Origin: Saccharothrix sp.
Lineage (GTDB): Bacteria > Actinomycetota > Actinomycetes > Mycobacteriales > Pseudonocardiaceae
Assembly (NCBI RefSeq): GCF_031180885.1
Contig: NZ_JAPSLK010000029.1
Location: forward strand, 34,805-98,804
Length of the DNA: 64,000 nt
Reading direction: 5' to 3'
Part shown: piece after piece, positions 1-11,298 of the stretch
How the letters are laid out: each line of letters begins with the position of its first letter
Position numbering within the stretch: position 1 is the stretch's first letter
Program-made: the position numbers and the translations under genes
Notes under the pieces: generated by a model
The model's input: only the letters and a program-made list of their open reading frames with translations
The model's database searches: none
Told to the model about the DNA's origin: nothing

Positions 1-916
<916 letters not shown>

Positions 917-1132
917 GTTTTCGCTCCACGACTGCACGCGGCAGCGCACGCTCGTGGCGTGCGCGTCCGGGGACTCAGCTCAGGTAGATGCCCCGCGCGG
1001 CGACGCGCAAGGGGCGGCGAGGACTTGAGAGGCGCCTAAGCTTCTAGTAGCTGCGACAGCCCGATACCGTGCGGCGGCCGTGGTCGACGACTCGCCGTCG
1101 CGTGAGCATTCGCATCCTGGGCACGTGATCCT

Positions 1133-1217
1133 CCATCGATCCTGGCTGAAGCACCTGCCCCATGGGGGGTGGTTGCTGCGGCGTCGTAGAGCCAGGTCTC
1201 TCGGCCGCTCGGGATGG
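1133..1217 (-). promoter_or_regulatory. SAM riboswitch (SAM-I/SAM-IV clan) in the metN leader
   Basis: Read on the minus strand, the segment has the clan's conserved words in order: GAGCGGCCGAGAGACC, then CTCTACGACGCCGCAGCAACC (given as two adjoining words), then AGGTGCTTCAGCC. A P1 helix closes it: CCATC at 1217-1213 pairs with GATGG at 1137-1133. The word order is what is known for SAM-sensing leaders, and the actinobacterial form is often SAM-IV, whose extra 3' pseudoknot would extend to about 1108. About 215 nt separate it from the metN start at 916. High SAM would be expected to lower metN expression. I see no other structured RNA or gene in 917-1306. Confidence 0.86.
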
Positions 1218-1306
1218 CAGCACGAGTACACCCGACAGACCGACCCGAACGCAAGCCAGAACGCGGATCGTTCGTCAAATCACACTTTCGGCCGAAAGAT
1301 CACCGG

Positions 1307-2185
1307 CTAATTTGATGAGGCAGCTTCGGCTATCCGGACGAAATCTCCGACGTCCAGTTGTTCACCCCGGGCGCCGGGGTCGACACCCGCGCTGATCAGC
1401 AGTTGCTCGGCCCGCGCGGCGGAACCGGCCCAGCCCGCGAGCGCACCCCGCAGCACCTTGCGCCGTTGCGCGAAAGCCGCATCCACCAACGAGAACACCG
1501 TCTTCTGGTCCACTGTGGACAGCGGCGCGTGGCGCTCGAACGCGACCAGCGCGGAGTCCACGTTCGGCACCGGCCAGAACACCTGGCGCGACACCGGACC
1601 CGCCCGGCGGGCGTCGGCGTACCAGGCGAGCTTGACGCTCGGCACGCCGTAGACCTTGCTGCCGGGTCCCGCCGCCATGCGGTCGGCGACCTCCGCCTGG
1701 ACCATCACCAGTCCGGTGCGCAGCGTCGGCAGTTCGGCCAACAGGTGCAGCACCACGGGGACTGCCACGTTGTAGGGGAGGTTCGCCACAAGTGCGGTCG
1801 GCTCCACGGGAAACCGATCCGCTGTGACCCGCATCGCGTCCGCCTCGATCACGGTGAGGCGGGAGGCCAACTCAGGAGCGCGCTCGGCGGCTGTCTGCGG
1901 GAGCCGCTGCGCCAACACCGGGTCGATCTCCACGGCCACCGTGGCGCGACAGGAAGGCAGCAGAGCCAGCGTCAGGGAGCCCAGGCCGGGGCCGACCTCC
2001 AGGACCACGTCGTCTGGCCTCAGATCGGCCGAAGCGACGATCTTGCGCACGGTGTTGGGGTCGTGGACGAAGTTCTGCCCCAGCTTCTTGGTGGGGCGGA
2101 TGTCCAGCTCGGCGGCCAGCCGACGAACGTCAGCAGGGCCGAGGAGCGCACTCCCCGGCCCTGCTGACGATGAAGCTTCAGTCAC
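1307..2185 (-). CDS. rsmA: 16S rRNA (adenine1518-N6/adenine1519-N6)-dimethyltransferase RsmA (KsgA)
   Basis: Dimethylates two adjacent adenines in the 3'-terminal hairpin of 16S rRNA during late 30S assembly, using SAM. The 292-aa length is normal. Visible motifs are the N-terminal [13 protein letters not shown]-binding motif I ([10 protein letters not shown]), the acidic end of strand 2 (VAVEID) and the catalytic NLPYN motif. The start is a GTG at 2185. It follows rpfB on the same strand, separated by a long hairpin at 2222-2294, in the conserved metG-tatD-rpfB-rsmA order. Loss of this enzyme gives kasugamycin resistance in other bacteria. Confidence 0.97.
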   Translation of the reverse strand: MTEASSSAGPGSALLGPADVRRLAAELDIRPTKKLGQNFVHDPNTVRKIVASADLRPDDVVLEVGPGLGSLTLALLPSCRATVAVEIDPVLAQRLPQTAAERAPELASRLTVIEADAMRVTADRFPVEPTALVANLPYNVAVPVVLHLLAELPTLRTGLVMVQAEVADRMAAGPGSKVYGVPSVKLAWYADARRAGPVSRQVFWPVPNVDSALVAFERHAPLSTVDQKTVFSLVDAAFAQRRKVLRGALAGWAGSAARAEQLLISAGVDPGARGEQLDVGDFVRIAEAASSN

Positions 2186-2221
2186 CTGGCCATTCTCTCC
2201 CAGCCACGTCCGCGAGGCCGC

Positions 2222-2294
2222 GTCGGCCTGTCGCGGCGCGTTTCGCTCCGATCACGCTCTTCGATCGGAGCGAAACGCGCCGCGATGGGCCGAC
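2222..2294. terminator. Long perfect hairpin between rpfB and rsmA
   Basis: Arms 2231-2253 and 2263-2285 are perfectly complementary over 23 bp around a 9-nt loop, and a further outer helix pairs GTCGGCC (2222-2228) with GGCCGAC (2288-2294). It sits just after the rpfB stop and before the rsmA start, so it probably terminates or attenuates rpfB transcription. There is no T tract. The stem is much longer than a usual intrinsic terminator. Confidence 0.75.
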
Positions 2295-2336
2295 CCTCCA
2301 GGCGGCCGAGCCGCCGCGACGCCAGTCGCGGCCGTG

Positions 2337-3827
<1,491 letters not shown>

Positions 3828-3941
3828 CTAGTGATCTCCGGCAACTCCCGTGCGTGTCGACTTCTCGCTTCTGGCTACGTAGACCCGCCCCGACTGCGGG
3901 TGCGCCCCATCGGACTTTCAAACATGGGGCACGGTCACGGG

Positions 3942-3970
3942 ACCGTAACGGGTGTCCGGGGGTTGTGCAA
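3942..3970 (-). promoter_or_regulatory. Sigma-70-type promoter for rpfB
   Basis: On the minus strand TTGCAC (3970-3965) and TACGGT (3947-3942) are separated by exactly 17 bp, a good housekeeping promoter. Transcription would begin near 3935, leaving a leader of about 170 nt before the rpfB GTG. The leader can fold (CCCCAT around 3925 pairs with ATGGGG around 3906) but does not show the conserved words of the ydaO/c-di-AMP riboswitch known upstream of some rpf genes. Confidence 0.55.
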
Positions 3971-4042
3971 ACACCCCGTTCGGCGTTGTGAGTTCGCTCA
4001 CCTCGTCAGAGGAGCAAGGGCGTCCGCCGATCGTCGTAAGCA

Positions 4043-4882
4043 CTACTGCGACTGCACCAAGTCACTGAGCCCGAAGACGCGCTCGGCGTTTCGGGTGACA
4101 GTTGACGCAAGTTCCGCTGGTTCGAGATCACGCAGTGTCGCGATGTCGCGGAGCGTGTAGTTGGCGCAGAAGGGCTCGTTCGGGCGACCTCGGAACGGGT
4201 GCGGGGTCAGGAAGGGCGCATCCGTCTCCACCAGGAGGTGATCCGCGGGCACCCACCGGGCCGCTTCCCGCAGCGCGTGGGCGTTCTTGAAGGTCACCGT
4301 GCCGGCGAAGGACAGCACGAACCCCCGGTCCACACAGGACCGTGCGAAGGCGAGGTCGCCGGAGAAGCAGTGGAAGACCACAGTGGACGGCGCGCCTTCC
4401 TCGTCCAAGATCTTCAGGATGTCGTCGTGCGCTTCCCGGTCGTGGATCATCAGCGGCTTTCCGACGCGCTTGGAAAGCTCGATGTGCCAACGGAAAGCGT
4501 CGTGCTGGGCGGCCGGCGGGGCGTAGTCCCAGTAGTAGTCCAGACCGGTCTCGCCGACCGCGACCACGCGGGGTCGGGCGGCCAGGCGCTCCAGTTCGGA
4601 CCGGTCCGCGTCGGTGAACTCCGACGTGCGGGTCGGGTGCAGGGCGACGGCGGCGAAGACCCGGTCGTCCCAGGTGGCGGCCTCGGCGGCCCACCGGGCG
4701 GACGCGACCGTGTCCCCGACCGTGATCACCCGGTCGACGCCCGCCGCGTTCGCCCGGTCCACCATTTCCGCCACCTGCTCGGGTGTTCCCGCCCCGCAGG
4801 CGTCGAGGTGGGTGTGGGCGTCGACCACCGGCACCGGAAGCGCTTCCGGGACCGGTGGCCGCTCGCCCTTGCGCGGTGTCAC
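4043..4882 (-). CDS. tatD: TatD family hydrolase (metal-dependent DNase)
   Basis: TIM-barrel metallohydrolase of the TatD family, 3'-5' exonuclease acting on DNA/RNA in characterised members. I take the GTG at 4882, giving 279 aa, because it overlaps the metG stop by 4 bp (GTGA) and matches the family N-terminus; a longer upstream reading would run into metG. Visible are the metal-binding VDAHTHLD, the [11 protein letters not shown] motif, [16 protein letters not shown] and the C-terminal [15 protein letters not shown] with the last metal-ligand Asp. Translational coupling to metG is likely. Known synteny with metG and rpfB is widespread in actinobacteria. Confidence 0.95.
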   Translation of the reverse strand: MTPRKGERPPVPEALPVPVVDAHTHLDACGAGTPEQVAEMVDRANAAGVDRVITVGDTVASARWAAEAATWDDRVFAAVALHPTRTSEFTDADRSELERLAARPRVVAVGETGLDYYWDYAPPAAQHDAFRWHIELSKRVGKPLMIHDREAHDDILKILDEEGAPSTVVFHCFSGDLAFARSCVDRGFVLSFAGTVTFKNAHALREAARWVPADHLLVETDAPFLTPHPFRGRPNEPFCANYTLRDIATLRDLEPAELASTVTRNAERVFGLSDLVQSQ

Positions 4883-6672
4883 GAGGTGATGATCGGGGCC
4901 CACTCCGGGCCGGTCTCCGCCAGCTCCGGCGCGAGCTTGGCGAACAGCGGCGCGGGCTTGGCCAGCGGCCGGCCCACCTCGATCGGCGTTGACTCCCACT
5001 TGGCCTGCTCGGCCGCGTAGTCACCGGTCAGCACCGGGTACTTGCGGTCGGGCACGTCCAGGTCGGTGACCTCGTTGATCGACGGCTGCGCCGCCCACAC
5101 GCCGGTGCCGCCCAGCGCCTCGTGCACCTTCTGCGCCGAGTGCGGCAAGAAGGGCGTGAGCAGCGCGTTGGCGTCCTGGACGACCTGGAGCGCGGTGTGC
5201 AGGACGGTGTCCCGGCGCGCCGGGTCGTCCTTGAGCTTCCACGGCTCCTGGTCGGACAGGTAGCGGTTGGCCGCGCCGACCACCTTCATCGCCTCGGTCG
5301 CGGCCTGCTTGAACCGCGACCGCCGCAGGTTGGCGCCCACCACGTCGAAAGCCTGTTGTGACAGCTTGAGCAGGTCGTGGTCGGCGTCGGTGCGGGTGCC
5401 CGGGGTCGGGATGGCGCCGACGTTCTTGTGCGCCATCGAGATCGACCGGTTGACCAGGTTGCCCCACTCGTTGGCCAGCTCGAAGTTGGTGCGGCGGACG
5501 AACTCGTCCCAGGTGAAGTCGGTGTCCTGGTTCTCCGGGCCGGCCACGGAGATGAAGTAGCGCAACGCGTCCGGGCCGAACTCGCGCAGGAAGTCCGTCA
5601 CGTAGATGACGGTGCCCCGCGAGGTGGAGAACTTCGAGCCGCTCATGGTGAGGAACTCGCTGGAGACGACCTCGGTGGGCAGGTTCAGCTCGCCGAACAC
5701 ACCCGGCTGCCCGCCCTTGGTCCCCTGGCCGTTCTGGCCGAGGAGGAGGGAGGGCCAGATGAGGGAGTGGAAGACGATGTTGTCCTTGCCCATGAAGTAG
5801 TAGCCCTGGGCGTCGCCGGTCCAGAACTCCTTCCAGGCGTCGTCGTCCCCGGTGCGGCGGGCCCACTCGACGGACGCGCTCAAGTACCCGATCACCGCGT
5901 CGAACCACACGTAGAACCGCTTGAGCGGCTGGTCCCGCCACCCGTCCAGCGGGATCGGCACACCCCAGTCGAGGTCGCGGGTGATCGCGCGGGGGCGGAG
6001 GTCCTTGATCAGGTTCTGGCTGAACTTGAGCACGTTCGGCCGCCACTCGGTGCGGGTCTGGAGCCACCCGCCGAGCGCGTCGATGAACTGCGGCAGGTCC
6101 AGGAACAGGTGCTCGGTCTCGACGAACTTCGGCGTCTCGCCGTTGATCCGGCTGCGCGGGTTCTTCAGGTCGATCGGGTCGAGCTGGTTGCCGCAGTTGT
6201 CGCACTGGTCGCCGCGCGCGCCGTCGTACCCGCAGATCGGGCACGTGCCCTCGATGTAGCGGTCGGGCAGGGTCCGGCCGGTGGACGGGCTGATCGCGCC
6301 CATCTCGGTCTTCGGGACCACGTAGCCGTTGTTCCAGAGGGCGAGGAAGAGGTCCTGCACCACCTTGTAGTGGTTGCCGGTGGTGGTGCGGGTGAACAGG
6401 TCGTAGGACAGGCCCAGCCCGTGCAGGTCCTCGGCGATGACCCGGTTGTACTTGTCGGCCAGCTCGCGCTCGGTGAGCCCCTCCTTCTCCGCCTGGACGG
6501 AGATGGGGGTGCCGTGCTCGTCCGTGCCGGACACCATCAGCACCCGGTGCCCCGACATCCTCATGTAGCGCGAGAACACGTCGGAGGGGACACCGAACCC
6601 TGATACGTGACCGATGTGACGTGGCCCGTTGGCATACGGCCACGCCACCGCGGTCAACACGGAGGCACTCAT
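4879..6672 (-). CDS. metG: Methionyl-tRNA synthetase
   Basis: Charges tRNA-Met with methionine at ATP cost. The 597-aa protein has the class I HIGH-type motif ([10 protein letters not shown]), the GTDEHG motif, the four-cysteine zinc knuckle ([17 protein letters not shown]) and the KMSKS-equivalent KFSTSRG near residue 350. It ends without a C-terminal EMAP/Trbp111 extension. The start at 6672 gives [13 protein letters not shown], standard for the actinobacterial enzyme. Its stop overlaps the tatD start. It is placed apart from the riboswitch-controlled metN even though both concern methionine. Confidence 0.97.
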   Translation of the reverse strand: MSASVLTAVAWPYANGPRHIGHVSGFGVPSDVFSRYMRMSGHRVLMVSGTDEHGTPISVQAEKEGLTERELADKYNRVIAEDLHGLGLSYDLFTRTTTGNHYKVVQDLFLALWNNGYVVPKTEMGAISPSTGRTLPDRYIEGTCPICGYDGARGDQCDNCGNQLDPIDLKNPRSRINGETPKFVETEHLFLDLPQFIDALGGWLQTRTEWRPNVLKFSQNLIKDLRPRAITRDLDWGVPIPLDGWRDQPLKRFYVWFDAVIGYLSASVEWARRTGDDDAWKEFWTGDAQGYYFMGKDNIVFHSLIWPSLLLGQNGQGTKGGQPGVFGELNLPTEVVSSEFLTMSGSKFSTSRGTVIYVTDFLREFGPDALRYFISVAGPENQDTDFTWDEFVRRTNFELANEWGNLVNRSISMAHKNVGAIPTPGTRTDADHDLLKLSQQAFDVVGANLRRSRFKQAATEAMKVVGAANRYLSDQEPWKLKDDPARRDTVLHTALQVVQDANALLTPFLPHSAQKVHEALGGTGVWAAQPSINEVTDLDVPDRKYPVLTGDYAAEQAKWESTPIEVGRPLAKPAPLFAKLAPELAETGPEWAPIITS

Positions 6673-6722
6673 GGTCCAAGCCTACGGAGCCCCCGCCACT
6701 CCGTTTCGCGCGGCTCGCCGAT

Positions 6723-7568
6723 TCAGCCCCCGCTGACCACGGCGTCGTACAGGGCCTTCTTGCTCACGCCCGCCGCCTGCGCGACCTCGGCCGCCGCCGC
6801 CTTCAGCCGCTCGCCGTCCGCGACCCGCTGCTTGACCTCGGCGACCAGGGACTCCATCGACGGGCCTTCGCGCGGTTCGGCCGGCCCCAGGACCACCGTG
6901 ATCTCGCCCTTCACACCCTCGGCCGCCCATTCCGCCAGCTCACCGAGGCCGCCGCGACGGACTTCCTCATAGGTCTTCGTCAACTCCCGGCACACCGCGG
7001 CCCGCCGGTCCTCCCCCAGCACCGAGGCCGCGTCCGCCAGGGTGGCTGCCAGCCGATGGGGTGATTCGAAGAACACGCACGTGCGCGGTTCCGCAGCCAA
7101 CGCCGCGAACCAGCGCTGCCGCTCCCCCTGCTTGCGCGGCGGGAACCCCTCGAAGCAGAACCGGTCCGACGGCAGACCCGAGACGGCCAGGGCCGTGGTC
7201 ACCGCCGAAGGACCCGGTAGGCACGTCACGACCACCCCCTCCTCGACGCACGCCGCGACCAGGCGGTACCCCGGATCGGACACGCTGGGCATCCCCGCGT
7301 CGGTGACCAGCAGCACGGTCTGCCCCGCGTGCAGCGACTCCAGCAGGCCGGGCAGGCGGCTGGTCTCCACCTGGTCGTAGAAGCTCACCACGCGCCCGCC
7401 CACCTCGACGTCCAGCGCCGCCGCCAGGGCGCGCAGCCGCCGGGTGTCCTCGGCCGCGACCACGTCCGCCGTGGCCAGGGCGTCGACCAGGCGCGGCGAA
7501 GCGTCTCGGACGTCGCCGAGCGGAGTAGCGGCGAGCACCAAACGGCCTGATCCGGATACAGGTCTCAC
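6723..7568 (-). CDS. rsmI: 16S rRNA (cytidine1402-2'-O)-methyltransferase RsmI
   Basis: SAM-dependent 2'-O-methyltransferase of C1402 in the ribosomal decoding centre, of the tetrapyrrole-methylase fold. The 281-aa product carries LVLAATPLGD, AAEDTRRL, VTDAGMPSVSDPG and FCFEGFPPRK, all family signatures. I choose the GTG at 7568 because TAGGG lies 6 nt upstream; an in-frame GTG at 7577 is possible. It is divergent from the mannosyltransferase gene with only about 25 bp between starts, so the two promoters must overlap. The open frame continues far upstream of the start, but that part is antisense to pmt and is not coding. Confidence 0.94.
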   Translation of the reverse strand: MRPVSGSGRLVLAATPLGDVRDASPRLVDALATADVVAAEDTRRLRALAAALDVEVGGRVVSFYDQVETSRLPGLLESLHAGQTVLLVTDAGMPSVSDPGYRLVAACVEEGVVVTCLPGPSAVTTALAVSGLPSDRFCFEGFPPRKQGERQRWFAALAAEPRTCVFFESPHRLAATLADAASVLGEDRRAAVCRELTKTYEEVRRGGLGELAEWAAEGVKGEITVVLGPAEPREGPSMESLVAEVKQRVADGERLKAAAAEVAQAAGVSKKALYDAVVSGG

Positions 7569-7592
7569 ACCGTTCACCCTACGATCGGCCCC

Positions 7593-9164
7593 GTGAGCCT
7601 GATCGCACCGCAGTCCGCAGACGACGTGGTCGACGTCGGGGACGTCCCCCCGACCAGCCCGCCACCGGGCAACGACCGCGCGACTCGGGCGCAGCAGCTC
7701 GAACCCGGACCGCTGAGCAACCCCCTGCGCGGGTGGCTGGTCACGCTGGCCGTCGCGCTGCTCGGCGGCGTGGTGCGGTTCTGGAACCTCGGGTTCCCCA
7801 CCGACAAGGGGACCCCGATCTTCGACGAGAAGCACTACGTGCCGCAGGGCGCGCAGGTGCTGCGCAACGGCGGTTATGAGGACAACCCCGGCTACGAGCT
7901 GATCGTCCACCCGCCGCTGGGCAAGCAGCTCATCGCGATCGGCGAGTGGCTGTTCGGCTACGACGGCGTGGGCTGGCGCTTCGCGTCCGCGCTGGCCGGG
8001 ACGCTGACCATCCTGCTGGTGGTGCGGATCGCGCGGCGCATGTCGCGGTCGGACCTGATCGGCGCGATCGCCGGTGTGCTGCTCATCGCGGACGGCGTGA
8101 GCCACGTCCAGTCCCGGATGGGGATGCTGGACATCTTCCTGGCGTTCTTCGTGGTGGTCGCGTTCGCGTGCCTGGTGGCCGACCGCGACCAGGTGCGGGC
8201 GCGGCTGGCCGTGGCGGTGCGCGAGGGCTGGGCGACGCAGTCGGTGTTCGGGCCGGCGCTCGGGTTCCGGTGGTGGCGGTTCGGCGCGGGTGTCGCGCTG
8301 GGGCTCGCGTGCGGCGTGAAGTGGTCCGGGCTGTGGTACATCGCGTTCTTCGGCGTGCTGTCCGTGGTCTGGAGCGCGCTGGCCCGGCGGTCGGCCGGGG
8401 TCGAACGGCCGTGGGCGGGCGCGTTCGTGCGGGACGTGCTGCCGTCGCTGTTCGGGCTGCTGGTGATCCCGATCCTGGCGTACCTGGCGACGTGGTGGGC
8501 GTGGTTCGCCAGCGAGACCGCCATCGACCGGCACGTCGTGGGTGCCAAGCTGCCCGACGACTCGTGGGTCCCCGACCCGCTGCGCGCACTCTGGTACTAC
8601 AGCAGCAACGTGCTGGACTTCCACACCAAGCTGGTCACGTCGGACACCAACCGGCACCCGTGGGAGTCCAAGCCGTGGACGTGGCCGATGGGCCTGCGCC
8701 CGATGCTCTACTACTACGAGGGCGCGGTCACCGGCTGCGGCGCGGCGTCGTGCGTGGGCGCGATCATGCTCATCGGCACGCCCGCGATGTGGTGGCTGGC
8801 GTTCCCGGTGCTGGCGTGGGCGCTGTGGAAGTCGATCGCGAAGCTGGACTGGCGGTACGCGGCGGTGCTCGTCGGGTACGGCGCGGGCTTCCTGCCGTGG
8901 TTCGTCAACGTCGACCGGCAGATGTACTTCTTCTACGTGACGCCGATGGCGCCGTTCCTGGTGCTGGGCATCGCGCTGGCGTTGGGCGAGGTACTGGGCG
9001 CGGCGGCGGCGGGCCAGGAACGGCGCGGCACCGGGTTGCTGGCGGTGGCCCTGTACGTGGGGCTGGTGGTCGCCAACTTCGTGTGGCTGTGGCCGATCTT
9101 GAACGGCATCCCGATCACACCGGAGATGTGGGAGGCCCAGCGCTGGCTGCCGTCCTGGCGGTAG
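7593..9164 (+). CDS. pmt: Dolichyl-phosphate-mannose-protein mannosyltransferase (Pmt)
   Basis: Polytopic glycosyltransferase of the GT39/GT-C class that O-mannosylates secreted proteins using polyprenyl-phosphate mannose. The 523-aa product has about ten hydrophobic helices, the early luminal loop FDEKHYVPQ with the acidic residue needed for catalysis in this family, and HPPLGKQLIAIGEWLFG. The C-terminal helices end with PITPEMWEAQRWLPSW, typical of actinobacterial Pmt. A cytoplasmic N-tail of about 50 residues precedes helix 1. The GTG at 7593 has a poor ribosome-binding site. Divergent rsmI/pmt order is conserved in mycobacteria. Confidence 0.93.
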   Translation: MSLIAPQSADDVVDVGDVPPTSPPPGNDRATRAQQLEPGPLSNPLRGWLVTLAVALLGGVVRFWNLGFPTDKGTPIFDEKHYVPQGAQVLRNGGYEDNPGYELIVHPPLGKQLIAIGEWLFGYDGVGWRFASALAGTLTILLVVRIARRMSRSDLIGAIAGVLLIADGVSHVQSRMGMLDIFLAFFVVVAFACLVADRDQVRARLAVAVREGWATQSVFGPALGFRWWRFGAGVALGLACGVKWSGLWYIAFFGVLSVVWSALARRSAGVERPWAGAFVRDVLPSLFGLLVIPILAYLATWWAWFASETAIDRHVVGAKLPDDSWVPDPLRALWYYSSNVLDFHTKLVTSDTNRHPWESKPWTWPMGLRPMLYYYEGAVTGCGAASCVGAIMLIGTPAMWWLAFPVLAWALWKSIAKLDWRYAAVLVGYGAGFLPWFVNVDRQMYFFYVTPMAPFLVLGIALALGEVLGAAAAGQERRGTGLLAVALYVGLVVANFVWLWPILNGIPITPEMWEAQRWLPSWR

Positions 9165-9212
9165 CCCGGTCAGCGCGGTCGTCCGGTCAGCGCGGTAGTC
9201 CGGTCAGCGCGG
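9162..9212. repeat. Three 17-bp tandem repeats at the 3' end of the Lrp gene
   Basis: Units at 9162-9178, 9179-9195 and 9196-9212 share the core CCGGTCAGCGCGG and differ at a few bases. On the minus strand each unit contains CCGCGCTGACCGG, the last codons plus TGA stop of the Lrp-type gene, so the stop region looks triplicated. The first unit also includes the pmt TAG stop. Confidence 0.85.
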
Positions 9213-9662
9213 TAGTTCGGTGAGGACGGCTTTGCGGGTGCTTTCGAAGATCACCGAGCTGCGGAAGCTCAGGACCTCGCGGCGCTCGCTCAGCCGGTCG
9301 ATCAGGAACTCGTGCAGGTGCTCCAAGTCCGGCACGGCGACGTGGATGAGGAAGTCGTCGTCGCCCGCGCACACGTAGGTCGCCAGCACCTCCGGCAGCG
9401 CGTTCAGGGCCGCCTTGAAGTTGTCGATCACCGCTCGGCTCAGCGGGCGGATGCGGCAGGCCACGAACGCCTCGACGCCGCGGTTCAGCGCGGCCAGGTC
9501 GATGTCCGCGTGGTAGCCCTTGATCACGCCGCGCTCGCGCAGCAGCCTGACCCGTTCCAGAGCGGTGGACGGGGCCACGCCCAGTCGTCTGGCCAGTTCT
9601 CGGTTGGTCAGCCGGGCATCTGTCTGGAGATGGGCGATGATCGCCGAATCAAGTTCGTCCAC
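9204..9662 (-). CDS. Lrp/AsnC family transcriptional regulator
   Basis: 152-aa feast/famine regulator. Residues 1-60 form the AsnC-type helix-turn-helix (LDSAIIAHLQTDARLTNREL and GVAPSTALERVRLLRERGVI); residues 65-150 form the RAM ligand-binding domain with the conserved LPEVLATYVCAGDDDFLIHV. Such proteins are octameric DNA-wrapping regulators that sense amino acids. It is divergent from the DUF2000-permease pair, with a palindrome at 9684-9700 between them, so the permease is the likely target. GTG start at 9662. Confidence 0.93.
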   Translation of the reverse strand: MDELDSAIIAHLQTDARLTNRELARRLGVAPSTALERVRLLRERGVIKGYHADIDLAALNRGVEAFVACRIRPLSRAVIDNFKAALNALPEVLATYVCAGDDDFLIHVAVPDLEHLHEFLIDRLSERREVLSFRSSVIFESTRKAVLTELPR

Positions 9663-9683
9663 GGGCCGATCATGCCATCAACT

Positions 9684-9700
9684 GCCGAATAGGGTTCGGC
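9684..9700. promoter_or_regulatory. Candidate operator palindrome between lrp-type gene and DUF2000 gene
   Basis: GCCGAA (9684-9689) and TTCGGC (9695-9700) form a 6-5-6 inverted repeat midway between the divergent genes. Lrp regulators commonly bind degenerate palindromes of this size in such intergenic regions. The assignment is inference from position and symmetry only. Confidence 0.4.
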
Positions 9701-9772
9701 GACTAGGCCGTGAAGCACGGCAAGTGGCTAGCTTCAGAGGCATTCCACCGATCGTATGAACGGGATACTGCT

Positions 9773-10165
9773 GTGCTGCCAACCAGGATCGTGCTCGTCC
9801 TCCGCGCCGACCTCCCTCGAAACCTCGCCGCCAACGCCGCCGTCGTCCTCGGCCTGAGCCTGGGCGCCCGCCTGCCCGAGACCATCGGTGACGACGGCAA
9901 GGACGCCGACGGCACCACCCACCTCGGCATCACCGGCCACCCCGTCCCCGTCCTCACCGCCGACGCCGCGACGATCAAGGCCCTGCACGCCGCCGAAGGG
10001 GTCACGGCCATCGGGTTCACCGAGGTCGCCCGCCGCGCCCGCGCCTACGACGCCTACCTCGAGGACCTGGCCCGGACGCACGACCCCGAGTTCGTCGCGG
10101 TCGCGTTGTTCGGGCCGCGTGAGGTGGTCACCAAGTTGACCCGCAAGCTGCCGTTGATGTCATGA
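9773..10165 (+). CDS. DUF2000 domain-containing protein
   Basis: 130-aa protein of the DUF2000 family, a small alpha/beta fold related to peptidyl-tRNA hydrolase 2; its biochemical role is not established. The family core begins at RIVLVLRADLPRNLAANAAV and continues through LGITGHPVPVLTAD and the C-terminal AVALFGPREVV. I prefer the GTG at 9773 just before the core; an upstream in-frame GTG at 9710 would add 21 residues with no family match. Its stop overlaps the permease start by 4 bp (ATGA), indicating translational coupling. Expression is probably set by the facing Lrp-type regulator. Confidence 0.82.
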   Translation: MLPTRIVLVLRADLPRNLAANAAVVLGLSLGARLPETIGDDGKDADGTTHLGITGHPVPVLTADAATIKALHAAEGVTAIGFTEVARRARAYDAYLEDLARTHDPEFVAVALFGPREVVTKLTRKLPLMS

Positions 10166-11298
10166 GGCTCACCGCGATGTACCTGGGGGCGGTGCTCGGG
10201 CCTGGGGTGCTCGTGCTGCCCGCGCTGGCGACCGGGAAAGCGGGACCGGCGTCCATCCTGGCCTGGGTGTTGCTGCTGGCGTTGAGCGTCCCGGTGGCCA
10301 TGTCGTTCGCCGAGCTGGGCACCCGTTATCCCGGCGGGCACGGCGTGGCGGGGTTCGTGGGCCAGGCGTTCGGGCCGCGGGCGCAGCGGACCGTCGCCTG
10401 GTGGTTCTGCGCGGTGGGCGTGCCGGTCGGGGTGTTGGGTGGCGCGCTGGTCGGCGGGCAGTACGTGGCGCACGCGGCGGGCGGTCCTCCGCTGGTCTGG
10501 GGGACCTTGATCCTGGTTGCCGCGTTCGCCGCGAACCACGCCGGGCTCAGGGTGTCCGCCACCGTCCAAGTCCTGCTGGTCGGCCTGCTCACCGCGCTCG
10601 TGGCCACGGCCATCGCCTTCCAAGCGCCGCACGTCACCGCCGACGACTTCCGGCCGTTCGCGCCGCACGGCTGGCTCGCGGTCGGCACCGCGGCGACCGT
10701 GCTGTTCTTCGCCTTCGCGGGCTGGGAGGCGGCGAGCCACCTGTCCGGCGAGTTCCCCGACCCGAAGCGGGCGACGCGGCGGACGTTGGGCGTGGTCGCC
10801 GTCCTCTACCTGGGGCTGGCGGTGACGACCGTGGCCGTGCCGGGGGACGTGCCGCTCGCCGTGCCGCTGGAACGGGCGTTCGGACCGTCCGCGCGGGTGG
10901 TCACGGCGGTCGCGGCGGTGTTGCTGAGCTTCGGCGCGGTCAACACCTACGTGGCGGGCGCGGTTCAGCTCGGCACGGCGATGGGCGTCAAGCGGTCCCT
11001 CGCCGTGCAGGCCGGGTGGTGCGCGGTGCTGCTCGTGGTGACCGCTGTGTGGCAGATCGACCTGGACACGCTCATGGGTGTCACCGCGACGACGCTGGCG
11101 GCGGTGACGGCGGCAGGCATGGCGGCGGCGGTCAAGCTGCTGCCGCGCAAGGCCCCGCCCGCCGTCGCGCTCGCGTTCACGCTGGTGGTGCTGGGGTTCT
11201 CCGGCTGGTGGCTGCTGGTGCCGGTTTTGGTCAGCGCACTGGCCTGGTCGGTGGCTCCGGCCGGTCGATCAGCCGCGTCACCGGGCCCTCCTTGCTGA
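10162..11298 (+). CDS. APC family amino acid permease
   Basis: 378-aa membrane transporter with about eleven helices. Helix 1 carries the unwound glycine-rich motif typical of the APC superfamily (LGAVLGPGVLVLPA), followed by the helix 2-3 region FAELGTRYPGGHGVAGFVGQAFG. At 378 aa it is shorter than most APC members (430-500 aa), lacking one terminal helix pair. It is coupled to the DUF2000 gene and probably controlled by the Lrp-type regulator, which suggests an amino acid or amine substrate. Its last 68 bp overlap the 3' end of the convergent kinase gene. Confidence 0.85.
   Translation: MRLTAMYLGAVLGPGVLVLPALATGKAGPASILAWVLLLALSVPVAMSFAELGTRYPGGHGVAGFVGQAFGPRAQRTVAWWFCAVGVPVGVLGGALVGGQYVAHAAGGPPLVWGTLILVAAFAANHAGLRVSATVQVLLVGLLTALVATAIAFQAPHVTADDFRPFAPHGWLAVGTAATVLFFAFAGWEAASHLSGEFPDPKRATRRTLGVVAVLYLGLAVTTVAVPGDVPLAVPLERAFGPSARVVTAVAAVLLSFGAVNTYVAGAVQLGTAMGVKRSLAVQAGWCAVLLVVTAVWQIDLDTLMGVTATTLAAVTAAGMAAAVKLLPRKAPPAVALAFTLVVLGFSGWWLLVPVLVSALAWSVAPAGRSAASPGPPC

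Noticed and set aside
1036..1310. Small frames over the metN leader
   Set aside because: They coincide with the SAM riboswitch and conflict with its structure-driven sequence.
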